Assembly: GCF_014931375.1 (NCBI RefSeq)
Contig: NZ_CP063117.1
Location: forward strand, 62,001-126,000
Direction: 5' to 3'
DNA from: Haemophilus parainfluenzae
Lineage (GTDB): Bacteria; Pseudomonadota; Gammaproteobacteria; Enterobacterales; Pasteurellaceae
Length of the DNA: 64,000 bases
A model generated the notes under the pieces. The model was given only the letters and a program-made list of their open reading frames with translations, did no database searches and was not told the origin of the DNA. The position numbers and the translations under genes were made by a program. Numbering within the stretch: the first letter of the stretch is position 1; the number at the start of each line of letters is the position of its first letter. Of this stretch, positions 1 through 11,350 are shown piece after piece.

Positions 1-316
<316 letters not shown>

Positions 317-454
317 TCATTTCTGAGCATAGAAAAAAATTGTGCTAAATGTACCAAAAAATCGAGCTTGATAACAGGATTTTTTGCCTTGATCCTCTAC
401 ACTTACCTCGCGATTTTTTCTAACAAGGTAAGTGCGGTCAATTTTAGTGTCATT

Positions 455-2245
455 TTATATCTGATTTCGGTCAGTGAATTGCCACTCACCATTACCTAAA
501 ATCATCAATTGTTGCTGATGGAAAGCCTGCAAGGTTGAACGATGCCCTACGCTAATAACCGTTGTATGAGGTAAGCGTTCTTTTAATAGACGATACATCG
601 TATCTTCTAAACCTTCATCCATACTCGCCGTGGCTTCGTCCAGAAAGGCGACTTTCGGCTTATGTAATAGCAAACGAGCAAAAGCCAAGCGTTGTTGCTC
701 ACCGAGAGAAAGAATTCGTGTCCAATCTTGTTCTTGATCTAAACGATCTTGTAAATGCCCTAAAGACACTTGTTTTAATACCTCAATCATCTCATCACAA
801 TTAAAGTCCTTTTCTTCATTCGGATAAGCCAGTGCCGTTAACAAACTACCTTGCGGTAAATAAGGCTTTTGCGATAAGAACAGCTGATGAGTAGGACAAT
901 ACACATCCCCTTTAGAATATGCCCAAAGCCCTGCCACAGTTCTCAACAACGTGGTTTTACCCACGCCTGAATTACCTTGAATTAATAGAGTTGAACCTTG
1001 TGGCAACGTCAAATTTAAATTCTCAATTAAGGTTTTTCCAAATGGATTACTGATGCTTAAATCCTTAAAAATCACGTCAGTTTCATGTTCGTGTAAATGG
1101 GAAGTAGATTGGCGATTCGCCATATCAATCGCATAACTAAAGCCAGTTAAACGATCTAATGTGGCCTTGTATCCGGCAAAACCATCGTAAGAATTACGAA
1201 AGAACGAAAGATTTGAATGTAATTTACCAAATACTTGTAGCGTTTGCATAAGATCGCCGAGTTTAATTTGCTTCTCAAAATAACGTCCCACTTGAATGAG
1301 CAAAGGGAACACAACCGAAACTTGGCTAACCACTAGGTTAAAACCAGAGAATTTTAATGTTCGATAAACAATATCCCACATGTTATTGATCACCGAGCCG
1401 AATTGTTTATAAAGTTGACTACTCTCGACTTTCTCACCCGCATAAAATGCTACACTTTCCGCATATTCCTTGATACGAATTAAAGAATAACGATAGTTAG
1501 CGTTTAAGCGTTCATTGACGAAATTCAACATAATTAATGGACGCCCTAAACGGAATGCAATCGCGGTCGTGATAATCACATAAGCAAATACCAAGAACAC
1601 CATCATGCGTGGAATTTCAGTACCAAATACAATCATTGGTCCCGCTAATCCCCACAATAAGATCGTATAAGAAATCATGGAGGTGACAGCATCTATCACC
1701 CCTGTACTTAAAGAGAGCGTGGTTCGCACATAGGATTGCACATCTTGTTGAATACGTTGATCGGGGTTATCTAAGTTAGCGGAAACATACTGCGTTTTAT
1801 AGTACGCGCGATTAGCCATCCATTTATCCACTAGCTGACCATTCAACCATTCGATCCAATCAATAGAAAAACGTTGCTCTAAATAATAGCTCAGCAATGC
1901 GGCGATGACTGAGCTTGTCGCAATCACACAAAACAGCACCATTTGATCCCAAAACACAGGTTCATTAAATTCCTGCAAGGATGTGTACATATTGTTATAC
2001 CACTCAGAATGCACCAAGCTAATACGCACACTGACTAATGTCATCGCCACAATTAATAAGAAAAATAGCAAAGGTTTAATACTTCGACGTGGTGAAAGAT
2101 ACCCGCCCGCAAATTGCCAAAATTGTTTACCCCAGTGGGTAAAACGGACTAATAAGAAAATACCAAAGCTAAACACAACAGCCGTCATCGCTAATGTTTT
2201 TACTATCCATAAAAGCGAATTAATGGCCTCTTGAGCGTAATCCAT
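455..2245 (-). CDS. SbmA/YddA-like ABC transporter with fused membrane and ATPase domains
   Basis: This is a one-polypeptide half-transporter of about 596 residues. The N-terminal half has roughly six membrane segments and the ABC_membrane_2 layout of the SbmA/BacA/YddA family. The C-terminal half is an ATP-binding domain with Walker A GNSGVGKTT near residue 420, signature LSLGEQQR near 515 and Walker B FLDEATASMD near 540. It probably works as a homodimer in the inner membrane; the substrate is unknown, and relatives carry peptides or cobalamin-like compounds. I chose the ATG at 2245 over an upstream TTG at 2251. It faces away from yidE. Confidence 0.85.
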   Translation of the reverse strand: MDYAQEAINSLLWIVKTLAMTAVVFSFGIFLLVRFTHWGKQFWQFAGGYLSPRRSIKPLLFFLLIVAMTLVSVRISLVHSEWYNNMYTSLQEFNEPVFWDQMVLFCVIATSSVIAALLSYYLEQRFSIDWIEWLNGQLVDKWMANRAYYKTQYVSANLDNPDQRIQQDVQSYVRTTLSLSTGVIDAVTSMISYTILLWGLAGPMIVFGTEIPRMMVFLVFAYVIITTAIAFRLGRPLIMLNFVNERLNANYRYSLIRIKEYAESVAFYAGEKVESSQLYKQFGSVINNMWDIVYRTLKFSGFNLVVSQVSVVFPLLIQVGRYFEKQIKLGDLMQTLQVFGKLHSNLSFFRNSYDGFAGYKATLDRLTGFSYAIDMANRQSTSHLHEHETDVIFKDLSISNPFGKTLIENLNLTLPQGSTLLIQGNSGVGKTTLLRTVAGLWAYSKGDVYCPTHQLFLSQKPYLPQGSLLTALAYPNEEKDFNCDEMIEVLKQVSLGHLQDRLDQEQDWTRILSLGEQQRLAFARLLLHKPKVAFLDEATASMDEGLEDTMYRLLKERLPHTTVISVGHRSTLQAFHQQQLMILGNGEWQFTDRNQI

Positions 2246-2364
2246 AATCAACCTATAAAATCAAAAAAGTGCGGTCATTTTAGGCGGTGTTTATTTTTAA
2301 GCAAGAAAAAATGTGATGGAGATAACATTTTTTGACTTTGTCACAAGCAGGTAAGAAATCTAAT

Positions 2365-2373
2365 TGATATAAT
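2365..2373 (+). promoter_or_regulatory. Extended -10 promoter candidate for yidE
   Basis: The motif TGATATAAT is an extended -10 (TG, one base, TATAAT), 38 bases before the yidE start. No good -35 hexamer is correctly spaced, which fits an extended -10 promoter. The rest of the 2246-2410 gap holds one uptake signal near 2267. Confidence 0.45.
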
Positions 2374-2410
2374 CCAAAATAGTTAAATTTTTAATAAATT
2401 AGAGGTCGGT

Positions 2411-4063
2411 ATGAGTGAAACTGCGATTACCATTAGTTTGCTTGCCCTCGTTGCCGTGATTGGCCTATGGATCGGGCATTTTAAAATTAAAGGTGTAGGT
2501 CTGGGTATTGGGGGCGTGCTATTTGGTGGGATTTTAGTTGCCCATTTTACCACTCAATATGGCATTAAATTAGATAGCCATACATTACATTTCGTGCAAG
2601 AGTTCGGCTTAATTCTGTTTGTTTATACGATTGGTATTCAAGTGGGGCCGGGCTTTTTTGCTTCCTTACGAAAATCAGGCTTAACCTTAAATGGGTTAGG
2701 CATTTTAATCGTTGCACTTGGTGCAGTGGTGACAATTCTCATTTATAAGCTTGCGGATATTCCTCTTGATGTCGCGCTTGGTATTTACTCCGGTGCGGTA
2801 ACCAATACCCCATCTCTCGGTGCGGGTCAGCAAATCCTTTCTGAATTAGGTATGTCGCAAACGACGTCTAACATGGGGATGGCCTATGCAATGGCTTATC
2901 CTTTTGGAATTTGTGGCATTTTACTTTCTATGTGGCTTATTCGTCTTTTCTTTAAAATTAAAGTGGATGAGGAAGCAGCAAATTTTGAAAAAGAAAGTGG
3001 TCATGACAAAGAAGCACTCAAAAGCATGTCTCTGAAAGTCACCAATACTAATCTCAATGGTATCCATTTGATTGAAATTCCAGGTTTTGATGATGAAGAT
3101 GTTGTCTGCTCTCGCTTGAAACGGGGTGAGCTTGTTATAGTGCCGAAAGCAGATACCGATGTTCAACTTGGCGATATTTTACATTTAGTCGGCAATCCTG
3201 AAGGCTTGAAAAAAATGCACCTTATCATCGGGGAAGAAGTGGATATCCCGGTAGCCAGTTTGAGCGGAGAGATTCGTTCTGAGCGCGTGGTCGTCACCAA
3301 TGAAAAAGTACTCGGAAAACAAATTCGTCATCTCGGCATTCATCAAAAATATGGTGTTGTCATTTCGCGTTTAAACCGTGCAGGTGTGGAATTGGTACCA
3401 ACTGCCCATACTACCCTTCAATTTGGTGACGTATTACACATGGTTGGAAAAACTGACATTCTCAACCAAGCCATTTCAGTTATTGGTAACGCTAAACAAA
3501 AACTACTTCAAGTTCAAATGTTACCAGTGTTTATTGGGATTGGCTTAGGGGTATTACTCGGCTCAATTCCTTTCTATATTCCAGGTTTCCCTGTGGCATT
3601 AAAATTAGGGCTAGCAGGCGGACCGTTAGTCGTCGCATTGATCTTGGCTCGAATTGGGTCTATCGGAAAACTCTATTGGTTTATGCCGCCAAGTGCGAAC
3701 TTGGCGTTGCGCGAAATTGGTATTGTGCTCTTCCTTGCTGTAGTCGGTTTAAAATCTGGCGGTAGCTTTGTAGATACACTCACCAATGGTTCCGGTCTTG
3801 AATGGATGGGCTACGGTATTTTCATCACTCTTGTACCATTAATGATTGTAGGTATCATTGCACGTTTATATGTAAAATTAAATTATCTTTCACTTTGTGG
3901 CCTATTAGCAGGTTCGATGACGGATCCTCCTGCGCTTGCTTTCGCGAATGAACTGAAAGAAGGAAGCGGTGCCGCAGCACTCTCCTATGCGACAGTCTAT
4001 CCGCTCACCATGTTCTTACGGATCATTTCACCACAATTATTAGCCATTCTTTTATGGGTTTAA
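2411..4063 (+). CDS. yidE: YidE family putative antiporter (AAE transporter family)
   Basis: The 550-residue membrane protein has two hydrophobic blocks (about 1-180 and 370-550) separated by two TrkA-C/RCK-C ligand-binding domains (about 200-365; the repeated pattern is GD-I-LH-VG). This is the architecture of the aspartate:alanine exchanger family (AspT/YidE/YbjL). Each hydrophobic half carries a conserved repeat such as [12 protein letters not shown] and [12 protein letters not shown]. Substrate unknown; the paired RCK-C domains suggest control by a cytosolic ligand. The start is preceded by AGAGG. A GC hairpin follows at 4077-4099. Confidence 0.9.
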   Translation: MSETAITISLLALVAVIGLWIGHFKIKGVGLGIGGVLFGGILVAHFTTQYGIKLDSHTLHFVQEFGLILFVYTIGIQVGPGFFASLRKSGLTLNGLGILIVALGAVVTILIYKLADIPLDVALGIYSGAVTNTPSLGAGQQILSELGMSQTTSNMGMAYAMAYPFGICGILLSMWLIRLFFKIKVDEEAANFEKESGHDKEALKSMSLKVTNTNLNGIHLIEIPGFDDEDVVCSRLKRGELVIVPKADTDVQLGDILHLVGNPEGLKKMHLIIGEEVDIPVASLSGEIRSERVVVTNEKVLGKQIRHLGIHQKYGVVISRLNRAGVELVPTAHTTLQFGDVLHMVGKTDILNQAISVIGNAKQKLLQVQMLPVFIGIGLGVLLGSIPFYIPGFPVALKLGLAGGPLVVALILARIGSIGKLYWFMPPSANLALREIGIVLFLAVVGLKSGGSFVDTLTNGSGLEWMGYGIFITLVPLMIVGIIARLYVKLNYLSLCGLLAGSMTDPPALAFANELKEGSGAAALSYATVYPLTMFLRIISPQLLAILLWV

Positions 4064-4076
4064 TACCCTTTCAAAC

Positions 4077-4099
4077 TTGGGGCAGAATAGCTGCCCCAA
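4077..4099 (+). terminator. Hairpin after yidE
   Basis: TTGGGGCAG and CTGCCCCAA form a 9-bp stem with a 5-base loop, 14 bases after the yidE stop. The following T-run is weak (TATT), so termination may be partial. Confidence 0.5.
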
Positions 4100-4215
4100 T
4101 ATTCATGCTAAGCACTATGACTGCCATAAAACAATTCAAATAAAATCTGCCCCAAGCCTACCCCTTTCCCTCATTCAATGATAGAATTCATCGCTTTATT
4201 TAAATAGGAAAAGAA

Positions 4216-4524
4216 ATGTCATTAGTTGAATTTGTAATTGATAAACTCGATGATTTAAAAGGCACCGAAATTGTGCACTTTGATGTAAAGGGCAAATCAT
4301 CGATTACTGAAAATATGATTATTTGTACCGGCACATCTAGCCGCCAAGTCTCTGCGATGGCCGATAACCTTATTGCAGAATGTAAAAAAGCCGGTTATGA
4401 GACCTTTGGTGAAGAAGGCCGTAATGCGGCTGATTGGATCGTGGTGGATCTTGGCCAAACCATCGTGCACATTATGCAACGTGATGCACGTGAGATGTAT
4501 CAGTTAGAAAAACTTTGGGCATAA
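4216..4524 (+). CDS. rsfS: Ribosomal silencing factor RsfS
   Basis: The 102-residue protein of the Iojap/RsfS family binds ribosomal protein uL14 on the 50S subunit and blocks subunit joining when nutrients are low. The family pattern is visible: [12 protein letters not shown] near the N-terminus, the [15 protein letters not shown] helix start, and [14 protein letters not shown] followed by [18 protein letters not shown]. It opens the run rsfS-rlmH-mrdA-mrdB-rlpA-dacA, the classical order in gamma-proteobacteria, linking translation and cell-wall elongation. The gap to rlmH contains one uptake signal. Confidence 0.95.
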   Translation: MSLVEFVIDKLDDLKGTEIVHFDVKGKSSITENMIICTGTSSRQVSAMADNLIAECKKAGYETFGEEGRNAADWIVVDLGQTIVHIMQRDAREMYQLEKLWA

Positions 4525-4563
4525 AGTGCGGTCAATTTTGACTGTGTTTTGAAAGGGAAAAGG

Positions 4564-5031
4564 ATGAAAATTACATTAATTGCAGTGGGAACGAAAATGC
4601 CGGCTTGGGTTACCACCGGATTTGAAGAATACCAACGTCGTTTTCCTAAAGACATGCCTTTTGAACTCATTGAAATCCCTGCAGGCAAGCGTGGAAAAAA
4701 TGCGGATATTAAACGCATCTTAGAGCAAGAAGGCAAAGCAATGCTCTCGGCTTGTGGAAAAGGCAAAGTCGTGACATTAGATATCCCTGGCAAACCTTGG
4801 ACAACACCACAACTTGCTGAGCAATTAGAGGGTTGGAAAAATGATGGTCGTGATGTGTGCTTACTCATTGGCGGGCCTGAAGGTTTATCCCCTGAATGCA
4901 AAGCGGCAGCAGAACAAAGTTGGTCACTGTCACCACTCACACTGCCCCATCCATTAGTGCGAGTTGTCGTGGCAGAAAGTTTATACCGCGCGTGGTCACT
5001 GACGACAAACCACCCTTATCATAGAGAATAA
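4564..5031 (+). CDS. rlmH: 23S rRNA pseudouridine1915 N3-methyltransferase RlmH
   Basis: A 155-residue SPOUT methyltransferase. It uses S-adenosylmethionine to methylate pseudouridine 1915 in helix 69 of 23S rRNA on assembled ribosomes. The SAM-binding knot is seen as [14 protein letters not shown], followed by [23 protein letters not shown] and the C-terminal NHPYHRE. I placed the start at the ATG followed by [12 protein letters not shown], which gives the standard family length, rather than the ATG 15 bases upstream. It lies 15 bases before mrdA. Confidence 0.95.
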   Translation: MKITLIAVGTKMPAWVTTGFEEYQRRFPKDMPFELIEIPAGKRGKNADIKRILEQEGKAMLSACGKGKVVTLDIPGKPWTTPQLAEQLEGWKNDGRDVCLLIGGPEGLSPECKAAAEQSWSLSPLTLPHPLVRVVVAESLYRAWSLTTNHPYHRE

Positions 5032-5046
5032 CGTATTACATTACCG

Positions 5047-7023
5047 ATGAATTTAAAAAAATTCTTTTCTGCACCAACCAATGAACCGATCCGCGATAAA
5101 AAAGCGGAGCGGAACTTGTTTGCGCGTCGAACATTAGTCGCATTCATCGGTATTTTAGCCCTAAGTGGTGTGCTATTTGCTAATATTTACCATCTCCAAG
5201 TGGTGAATTACGACATGTATCAAACTCGCTCTAATGGTAACCGTATTAAATTACTTCCGCTTCCTCCTACTCGAGGATTAATTTACGACCGTTACGGCGA
5301 ATTACTGGCAGAAAACCTCACTTTTTTCGGTTTATATATCGTGCCGGAAAAAACAGAAAATCTAGACCGCACTTTTGAAGAATTGCGCTATGTTGTAGGA
5401 CTCACTGATGAAGACATTGAGCATTTCAAAAAAGAGCGTCGTCGTGGTACTCGCTATACGCCGATTTTACTCAAACCAAGCTTAACGGAAGAACAAATTG
5501 CCCGTTTTGCAGTAAACCAGTATAAATATCCAAGCCTTGATGTACGTCCTTATTTCAAACGAAATTACCTATATAGCGAAGCCATGACTCATATTTTGGG
5601 TTATGTTGGACGCATTAATGACCGAGATGTTGAGCGCCTAAAAAAAGAAGAAAAATTTGCTAACTATTCCGGTTCTACGGACATGGGGAAACTGGGTATT
5701 GAACGTTATTACGAAGAACAACTCCATGGTACAACCGGTTTCGAAGAGGTTGAAATTAATAACCGTGGTAAAGTTATTCGTAAACTACGTGAACAACCTG
5801 CCACCGCGGGTAAAAGTATTCATCTGACTATCGATTTTACTCTTCAACGCTATATTATGTCGCTCCTTTCAGGTCAAAAAGGCGCTGTTGTTGTGCTTGA
5901 CCCGAAAGATAACAGTGTATTAGCGATGGTTTCAACCCCAAGCTATGACAATAATTTATTCGTCGATGGCATTTCTTCTAGTGATTACAAACGTTTACTA
6001 GAAGATCCTACTCGACCGCTTTACAGTCGTGCGACACAAGGTGTGTACCCGCCTGCCTCTACTGTAAAACCATTCGTTGCTGTTGCAGCATTAACTGAAG
6101 GGGTGATTACGCCTAATACCACAATTTTTGACCCAGGCTACTGGACATTGCCAAACTCAACAAAACGTTTCCGAGATTGGAAAAAAACAGGACATGGTTA
6201 TACGGATTTAAACAAAGCCATTACTGAATCATCGGATACATTCTTCTATCAAACCGCCTTTAATTTAGGTATTGATCGTTTCTCCATGTGGATGAAACGT
6301 TTTGGGTTTGGTATGCCGACAGGTATTGAAATTCAAGAAGAAGCCACGGCCAATATGCCGAGTAAAGAATGGAAACAAAAACGTTATAAAAAACCGTGGG
6401 TGCAAGGCGATACAATCTCTGTAGGGATTGGTCAAGGTTATTGGACAGCGACACCATTACAAGTGGCAAAAGCAACCTCTATTGTGGTCAATAACGGTAA
6501 AATTCATACGCCACATTTAATGAAATCCGTTGAAGGCGCCACCATTGAACCGTATCAAGACCCGCTTTTATATGAAGATATTACCGAACCGAAACAAGCT
6601 TATTGGGATGCGGCTAAGCGCGGGATGTTCAATGTGGTAAACTCTGGTGCAGGGACAGGACGAAAAGCCTTTATCGGCACGAATTACCATGTAGCAGGGA
6701 AATCCGGTACTGCGCAGGTTTTCAGCTTAAAAGAAAACCAAAAATATAATGCTGCAGGATTGAAAAAAGAATTGCATGACCATGCTTGGTTCACAGCTTA
6801 TGCACCTTATGAAGATCCCAAATTAGTTGTCACCATTATTTTAGAAAATGCGGGCGGTGGTTCAAGTAATGCGGCACCAATTGCACGGCAAATTATGGAT
6901 TTCTACTTGAATAAACGCTTGCCACAAATTGAACGTCAAGAAAATGCTGAAAAAGAGAAAAAGACGGACCAAACTGATTTAGATGCGCCAGCACTAGAAT
7001 CTCAACCAAGTGAGAATGAATAA
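5047..7023 (+). CDS. mrdA: Penicillin-binding protein 2, elongation-specific transpeptidase
   Basis: PBP2 cross-links peptidoglycan in the periplasm during side-wall growth. The 658-residue protein has a single membrane anchor (about 30-50), a PBP-dimerisation/pedestal region, and a class B transpeptidase domain with SxxK as STVK (about 338), SxN as SSD (about 396) and KSGT (about 550). The last 40 residues form a charged tail with no clear structure. It overlaps mrdB by one base (TAATG), so the two are translationally coupled, as expected for partners of one complex. Confidence 0.96.
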   Translation: MNLKKFFSAPTNEPIRDKKAERNLFARRTLVAFIGILALSGVLFANIYHLQVVNYDMYQTRSNGNRIKLLPLPPTRGLIYDRYGELLAENLTFFGLYIVPEKTENLDRTFEELRYVVGLTDEDIEHFKKERRRGTRYTPILLKPSLTEEQIARFAVNQYKYPSLDVRPYFKRNYLYSEAMTHILGYVGRINDRDVERLKKEEKFANYSGSTDMGKLGIERYYEEQLHGTTGFEEVEINNRGKVIRKLREQPATAGKSIHLTIDFTLQRYIMSLLSGQKGAVVVLDPKDNSVLAMVSTPSYDNNLFVDGISSSDYKRLLEDPTRPLYSRATQGVYPPASTVKPFVAVAALTEGVITPNTTIFDPGYWTLPNSTKRFRDWKKTGHGYTDLNKAITESSDTFFYQTAFNLGIDRFSMWMKRFGFGMPTGIEIQEEATANMPSKEWKQKRYKKPWVQGDTISVGIGQGYWTATPLQVAKATSIVVNNGKIHTPHLMKSVEGATIEPYQDPLLYEDITEPKQAYWDAAKRGMFNVVNSGAGTGRKAFIGTNYHVAGKSGTAQVFSLKENQKYNAAGLKKELHDHAWFTAYAPYEDPKLVVTIILENAGGGSSNAAPIARQIMDFYLNKRLPQIERQENAEKEKKTDQTDLDAPALESQPSENE

Positions 7024-8138
7024 TGGAAGAAAAAGTGCCTTTATGCTTGCGATTATGGCAACGCTTACATATTGATTTTTTATTATTTATTGGATTAGCC
7101 GCTATTACGGCTTATGGCGTGCTTGTGCTTTATAGTGCATCAGGCGCCAGTGAAGTCATGTTCCAAAATCGTATTATTCAGGTCGTATTAGGTTTTGCCG
7201 TGATGATGATTATGGCGCAACTTCCCCCTAAATTTTATCAGCGACTCGCCCCTTACTTATATTTGGTGGGTTTTATCATGCTGATTTTGGTTGATGCTAT
7301 CGGTACAACCAGTAAAGGGGCGCAACGTTGGTTAGATCTTGGGTTTATTCGCTTTCAGCCTTCTGAAATTGTCAAACTCGCGGTACCATTAATGGTCGCG
7401 GTATATTTAGGTAACCGTCCATTACCACCGAAAATGAGCGAAACCTTTATTGCTATCGCCATGATTATTGTGCCAACTTTACTTGTGGCTATTCAACCAG
7501 ACTTAGGTACATCAATTCTGGTTAGTGCATCAGGCTTATTCGTGGTATTCTTAGCAGGGATGAGTTGGTGGCTTATTCTTGCTGCAGTAGTTGGCTTAGC
7601 GGCATTTATTCCTATCATGTGGATGTATTTAATGCATGACTACCAACGCATGCGTGTATTAACCTTACTTGACCCCGAGAAAGATCCACTTGGGGCGGGT
7701 TACCATATTTTGCAATCCAAAATTGCTATCGGTTCAGGCGGTATATCTGGCAAAGGATGGATGCAAGGGACACAATCCCAATTAGAATTTTTGCCTGAAC
7801 CACACACTGATTTTATTTTTGCCGTGATGAGTGAAGAACATGGAATGGTCGGTTTTCTTATTCTGATGGCAATTTATTTGTTTATTATTATCCGTGGCTT
7901 AATAATTGCGGTAAATGCAGAAACCTCTTTCGGGCGTATTCTTGCTGGTGCAACCACACTGATATTCTTCGTTTATGTCTTCGTGAATATTGGTATGGTG
8001 AGTGGCATTTTGCCTGTTGTAGGGGTGCCTTTACCACTCTTTAGCTACGGCGGTACCTCATATGTCGCCATCATGGCAAGCTTTGGTTTAGTGATGTCCA
8101 TTCATACTCACAAACCTCGCTTTATGAAAGGGAACTAA
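7023..8138 (+). CDS. mrdB: RodA, peptidoglycan glycosyltransferase of the elongasome
   Basis: The 371-residue, roughly ten-helix SEDS protein polymerises lipid II into glycan strands and acts with PBP2 and MreB. SEDS hallmarks are visible: [50 protein letters not shown], and the C-terminal [14 protein letters not shown]. The catalytic aspartate of SEDS proteins falls in the large periplasmic loop before FLPEPHTDF. The start codon overlaps the mrdA stop. Confidence 0.96.
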   Translation: MEEKVPLCLRLWQRLHIDFLLFIGLAAITAYGVLVLYSASGASEVMFQNRIIQVVLGFAVMMIMAQLPPKFYQRLAPYLYLVGFIMLILVDAIGTTSKGAQRWLDLGFIRFQPSEIVKLAVPLMVAVYLGNRPLPPKMSETFIAIAMIIVPTLLVAIQPDLGTSILVSASGLFVVFLAGMSWWLILAAVVGLAAFIPIMWMYLMHDYQRMRVLTLLDPEKDPLGAGYHILQSKIAIGSGGISGKGWMQGTQSQLEFLPEPHTDFIFAVMSEEHGMVGFLILMAIYLFIIIRGLIIAVNAETSFGRILAGATTLIFFVYVFVNIGMVSGILPVVGVPLPLFSYGGTSYVAIMASFGLVMSIHTHKPRFMKGN

Positions 8139-8191
8139 TTTCCCTTTTGGCTTTCTTATGAAGAGCACCGATAATCTTGAAAGTAATAAGT

Positions 8192-9052
8192 ATGACATTA
8201 AAAAATATCTTAAAAACGACCGCACTTTTCACCTTGATAAGCAGCTCAAGTTTTTCTGCTTTTGCCGATACGCAAAAAATGTATGGTATTCAAGGGGATT
8301 CGCTGTCGATTACTACGACCGTTCAAGCGCCACAAAGCTATGAAGTGAATGGTAAAACATATACCACACAAGGTGATGAGGCAAAGTCCTATTCAAAAGA
8401 AGGGACAGCAAGTTATTACCACCATAAATTTAATGGTCGTAAAACAGCTAATGGTGAACGCTATGATTCGGCACTTTTCACTGCCGCACATAAAACCTTA
8501 CCTTTGAATTCTTATGCGGTTGTTACAAACTTACATAACAATCGCAAGGTGATTGTGCGAATTAATGATCGTGGTCCGTTTAGTGAGAAACGTATCATTG
8601 ACTTATCTCATTCTGCCGCAAAAGAATTAGGCCTTATTGCTCGTGGTACAGGGCAAGTAAGAATTGAAGCTTTACATGTGGATCACAAAGGTCAAATTTC
8701 AGGTGCGGGAGCAAAAACGCTTGCCAAGCATGCTAAAACGCAAGAAGCCAGTGAGCGTTTAGTCGTCAATAAAAATAGCGAAAAAAAAAATCAAAACTTA
8801 GACAGCACAAACGATGCAAAAACTATTTTCAAGCTAAAACTACTCGCGCTGTCGTCAAAAAGCCAAGCAGAAAGCATCATCACAAAACTCGCGTTAGATG
8901 ACATCAAAACGGAAATTAACCAAAATGGGCAAAACTATGAAATCCATTTTGGTCCATTAGCGGATCAAGCGGATATTAATCAATTAAAAACAAAATTACA
9001 AAAAACGATCAATGGGCAACCCGTAATCGTTTATACTTATAAAAACCAATAA
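8192..9052 (+). CDS. rlpA: RlpA septal-ring lytic transglycosylase family protein
   Basis: RlpA proteins cleave peptidoglycan strands that lack stem peptides. This 286-residue copy has a signal peptide, a double-psi beta-barrel domain (about 60-165) with the family residues in AAHKTLPLNS and VRINDRGPF, and a C-terminal SPOR domain (about 212-285). The ATG at 8192 is preferred over an upstream TTG because the signal peptide then begins MTLKNILKTTAL. There is no lipobox cysteine; the segment ends SSFSAFADTQ, which suggests signal peptidase I processing rather than lipidation. An uptake signal lies inside the signal-peptide codons. Confidence 0.9.
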   Translation: MTLKNILKTTALFTLISSSSFSAFADTQKMYGIQGDSLSITTTVQAPQSYEVNGKTYTTQGDEAKSYSKEGTASYYHHKFNGRKTANGERYDSALFTAAHKTLPLNSYAVVTNLHNNRKVIVRINDRGPFSEKRIIDLSHSAAKELGLIARGTGQVRIEALHVDHKGQISGAGAKTLAKHAKTQEASERLVVNKNSEKKNQNLDSTNDAKTIFKLKLLALSSKSQAESIITKLALDDIKTEINQNGQNYEIHFGPLADQADINQLKTKLQKTINGQPVIVYTYKNQ

Positions 9053-9070
9053 GCTATTAAAGGAAATGCT

Positions 9071-10258
9071 ATGTTAAAACAATCTGCAAAATTGAAAAAA
9101 ATTGTACTCTTCTCGGGATTAATAGCAGCGTCAACATTTGCTGCCGCTGAAGATATTCAATACGGTATCGCTGTACCGGAAGTGAATGCGCAAACTTATG
9201 TTTTAATGGATTACAATTCTGGTGCGGTACTTGCATCACTTAACCCAGACCAACGCCAATACCCTGCTTCATTAACAAAAATGATGACTAGCTATGTGGT
9301 TGGTGCAGCATTAAAACAAGGTAAAATCCATAATGAAGATATGGTGACAATTAGCGAAAGCGCTTGGGGTAGAAATTTCCCTGATTCATCAAAAATGTTC
9401 TTAAATTTAAATCAACAAGTGTCTGTGGGTGATTTAAACAAAGGGATTATCATTGTTTCTGGTAATGATGCCTGTGTTGCTGTAGCTGAACATATTTCGG
9501 GTACCGTGGCTAACTTCGTTGATACCATGAATAAATACGTTCAACAATTTGGCTTAAAAAATACTAACTTCACCACACCACATGGTTTAGACGATCCAAA
9601 CCAATATTCAACTGCACGTGATATGGCGATTATTGGTGCACATATTATTCGTGATTTACCGGAAGAATATAAAATCTACGCAGAAAAAGACTTTACTTTC
9701 AACAAAATCAAACAACCTAACCGTAATGGCTTATTATGGGATAAAACCATTAATGTTGATGGTATGAAAACCGGTCACACAAGCCAAGCAGGTTATAACC
9801 TTGTCGCATCAGCAACAAGTCCAAACAATATGCGTTTAATTTCTGTTGTAATGGGTGTACCGACCTATAAAGGCCGTGAAGTAGAAAGTAAAAAACTCTT
9901 ACAATGGGGTTTTGCTAACTTTGAAACCTTAAAAACTCAAAAAGCAGGTGAAGAAATTTCAAAACAATCTGTTTACTACGGTGATAAAGGTGACGTTAAA
10001 CTTGGTGTCTTAGAAGATGGCTTTATCACTGTGCCAAAAGGTAAACAAACTGACTTAAAAGCTCGTTATGAATTAGATAACAAATACTTACAAGCTCCTT
10101 TAGCAAAAGGTCAAGTGGTAGGTAAAATCGTTTATCAATTAGACGGCAAAGATGTCGCTACCGTAAATCTTCAAGCATTAGAAGATGTACAAGAAGGCGG
10201 CTTCTTAGGTAAAGGTTGGGACTGGTTAGTGTTAACAGTTAAAGGATTATTTGACTAA
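9071..10258 (+). CDS. dacA: D-alanyl-D-alanine carboxypeptidase (PBP5/6)
   Basis: This protein trims the terminal D-alanine from peptidoglycan pentapeptides. The 395-residue protein has a signal peptide ending around TFAAAED, then SxxK as SLTK (about 67), SxN as SGN (about 133) and KTG as MKTGHT (about 236). A beta-sandwich domain follows, and a C-terminal amphipathic anchor (KGWDWLVLTVKGLF) holds the enzyme on the outer face of the inner membrane. It ends the mrd/rlpA/dacA run; a strong hairpin follows. Confidence 0.96.
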   Translation: MLKQSAKLKKIVLFSGLIAASTFAAAEDIQYGIAVPEVNAQTYVLMDYNSGAVLASLNPDQRQYPASLTKMMTSYVVGAALKQGKIHNEDMVTISESAWGRNFPDSSKMFLNLNQQVSVGDLNKGIIIVSGNDACVAVAEHISGTVANFVDTMNKYVQQFGLKNTNFTTPHGLDDPNQYSTARDMAIIGAHIIRDLPEEYKIYAEKDFTFNKIKQPNRNGLLWDKTINVDGMKTGHTSQAGYNLVASATSPNNMRLISVVMGVPTYKGREVESKKLLQWGFANFETLKTQKAGEEISKQSVYYGDKGDVKLGVLEDGFITVPKGKQTDLKARYELDNKYLQAPLAKGQVVGKIVYQLDGKDVATVNLQALEDVQEGGFLGKGWDWLVLTVKGLFD

Positions 10259-10310
10259 ACACCTTGAAAATTAACCGCACTTCCCCATTTATATCACATC
10301 AATAAATTCG

Positions 10311-10345
10311 TAAGGTGTGTGAATTTAGCTGATTCACGCACCTTA
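10311..10345 (+). terminator. Hairpin between dacA and ybeD
   Basis: TAAGGTGTGTGAAT pairs with ATTCACGCACCTTA over about 14 bp with a single G-U wobble, followed by a T-rich stretch. It probably ends the dacA transcript or attenuates read-through into ybeD. Confidence 0.6.
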
Positions 10346-10366
10346 TTCTTAAATTAAGGAAACAAC

Positions 10367-10645
10367 ATGGCAACCGAAAACGATTATGAAAAATTAAAAG
10401 AAGTAATGGAATTCCCCGCTGCAATGACATTTAAAGTCGCAGGTGTTAACCGTGAAGGTTTAGCGCAAGACATCGTAGCAGTGATACAAAAATATTTACC
10501 GGGTGATTATATTCCAAAGGAAAAACGCAGTAGTAAAGGCACGTATAATTCAGTTTCGATTGATATCGTCGCGCAAAACTTTGAGCAAGTAGAAACCCTT
10601 TACAAAGAACTTGCAAAAGTTGAAGGCGTCAAAATGGTTCTCTAA
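10367..10645 (+). CDS. ybeD: YbeD/UPF0250 family protein
   Basis: A 92-residue protein with the YbeD motif [17 protein letters not shown] near residues 17-33 and a ferredoxin-like ACT-type fold by family. It is conserved next to lipB in gamma-proteobacteria; its exact role is unsettled. The stop at 10645 is one base from the lipB start, so the two are almost certainly co-translated. Confidence 0.92.
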   Translation: MATENDYEKLKEVMEFPAAMTFKVAGVNREGLAQDIVAVIQKYLPGDYIPKEKRSSKGTYNSVSIDIVAQNFEQVETLYKELAKVEGVKMVL

Positions 10646-10646
10646 G

Positions 10647-11288
10647 ATGAACAATACTGATTTAATTGTCCGTCAATTAGGATTACAAGATTATCAGGAA
10701 ATCTGGCATAAAATGCAGGAATTCACGGATAATCGAAATGCAGAAACCACCGATGAAATTTGGCTAGTTGAGCATCATCCTGTTTTCACACAAGGCCAAG
10801 CAGGCAAACCGGAACACTTATTACAACGCAGTAATATTCCTGTTGTTCAATCTGATCGTGGTGGTCAAATTACCTATCATGGTCCTGGTCAGCAGGTCAT
10901 GTATGTGCTCATTGATATTAAACGTCATGAACATTTAAATGTTCGCCAATTAGTGACCGCACTTGAACAATCCGTTGTAAAAACCCTAGCAGACTATGGT
11001 ATTGAAGGTTATCCCAAACCAGATGCACCTGGCGTGTATATTGATGGCAAAAAAATCTGTTCATTAGGTTTACGCATTCGAAAAGGCTGCTCTTTCCATG
11101 GCCTCGCGTTTAATATCAATATGGATCTTAATCCTTTCCATTACATTAATCCTTGTGGCTATGCAGGGCTTGAAATGTGTCAGCTTACTGATTTTATCGG
11201 TAAAGAAGAGGCAACACTTGACAAGGTTTCCCCAAAATTAATTAAACACTTTGCCGAACTTTTGGGCTATAATGTTACAAATTTATAA
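10647..11288 (+). CDS. lipB: Octanoyl-[ACP]-protein N-octanoyltransferase LipB
   Basis: LipB moves octanoate from acyl carrier protein to the lipoyl domains of 2-oxoacid dehydrogenases and the glycine cleavage H protein. The 213-residue protein shows the family blocks [38 protein letters not shown] (active-site lysine in GKKICSLG) and the later catalytic cysteine in INPCGY. I use the ATG at 10647, which couples to ybeD, rather than an upstream start inside ybeD. LipA, the next enzyme of the pathway, follows. Confidence 0.95.
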   Translation: MNNTDLIVRQLGLQDYQEIWHKMQEFTDNRNAETTDEIWLVEHHPVFTQGQAGKPEHLLQRSNIPVVQSDRGGQITYHGPGQQVMYVLIDIKRHEHLNVRQLVTALEQSVVKTLADYGIEGYPKPDAPGVYIDGKKICSLGLRIRKGCSFHGLAFNINMDLNPFHYINPCGYAGLEMCQLTDFIGKEEATLDKVSPKLIKHFAELLGYNVTNL

Positions 11289-11310
11289 CATTCACTTTTA
11301 TAACACATTT

Positions 11311-11335
11311 AAAAATGCCTGAATCAGGCATTTTT
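11311..11335 (+). terminator. Rho-independent terminator between lipB and lipA
   Basis: AAAAATGCCTGA-ATCAGGCATTTTT is a near-perfect hairpin with T-run, 22 bases after lipB and 15 before lipA. It probably reduces read-through, so lipA may have separate expression. Confidence 0.75.
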
Positions 11336-11350
11336 CTTTAGGAAAGAACA

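Noticed and set aside
4500..4940. Minus-strand ORF of 146 residues across rsfS-rlmH
   Set aside because: It is antisense to rlmH, a standard conserved gene, and has no independent support.
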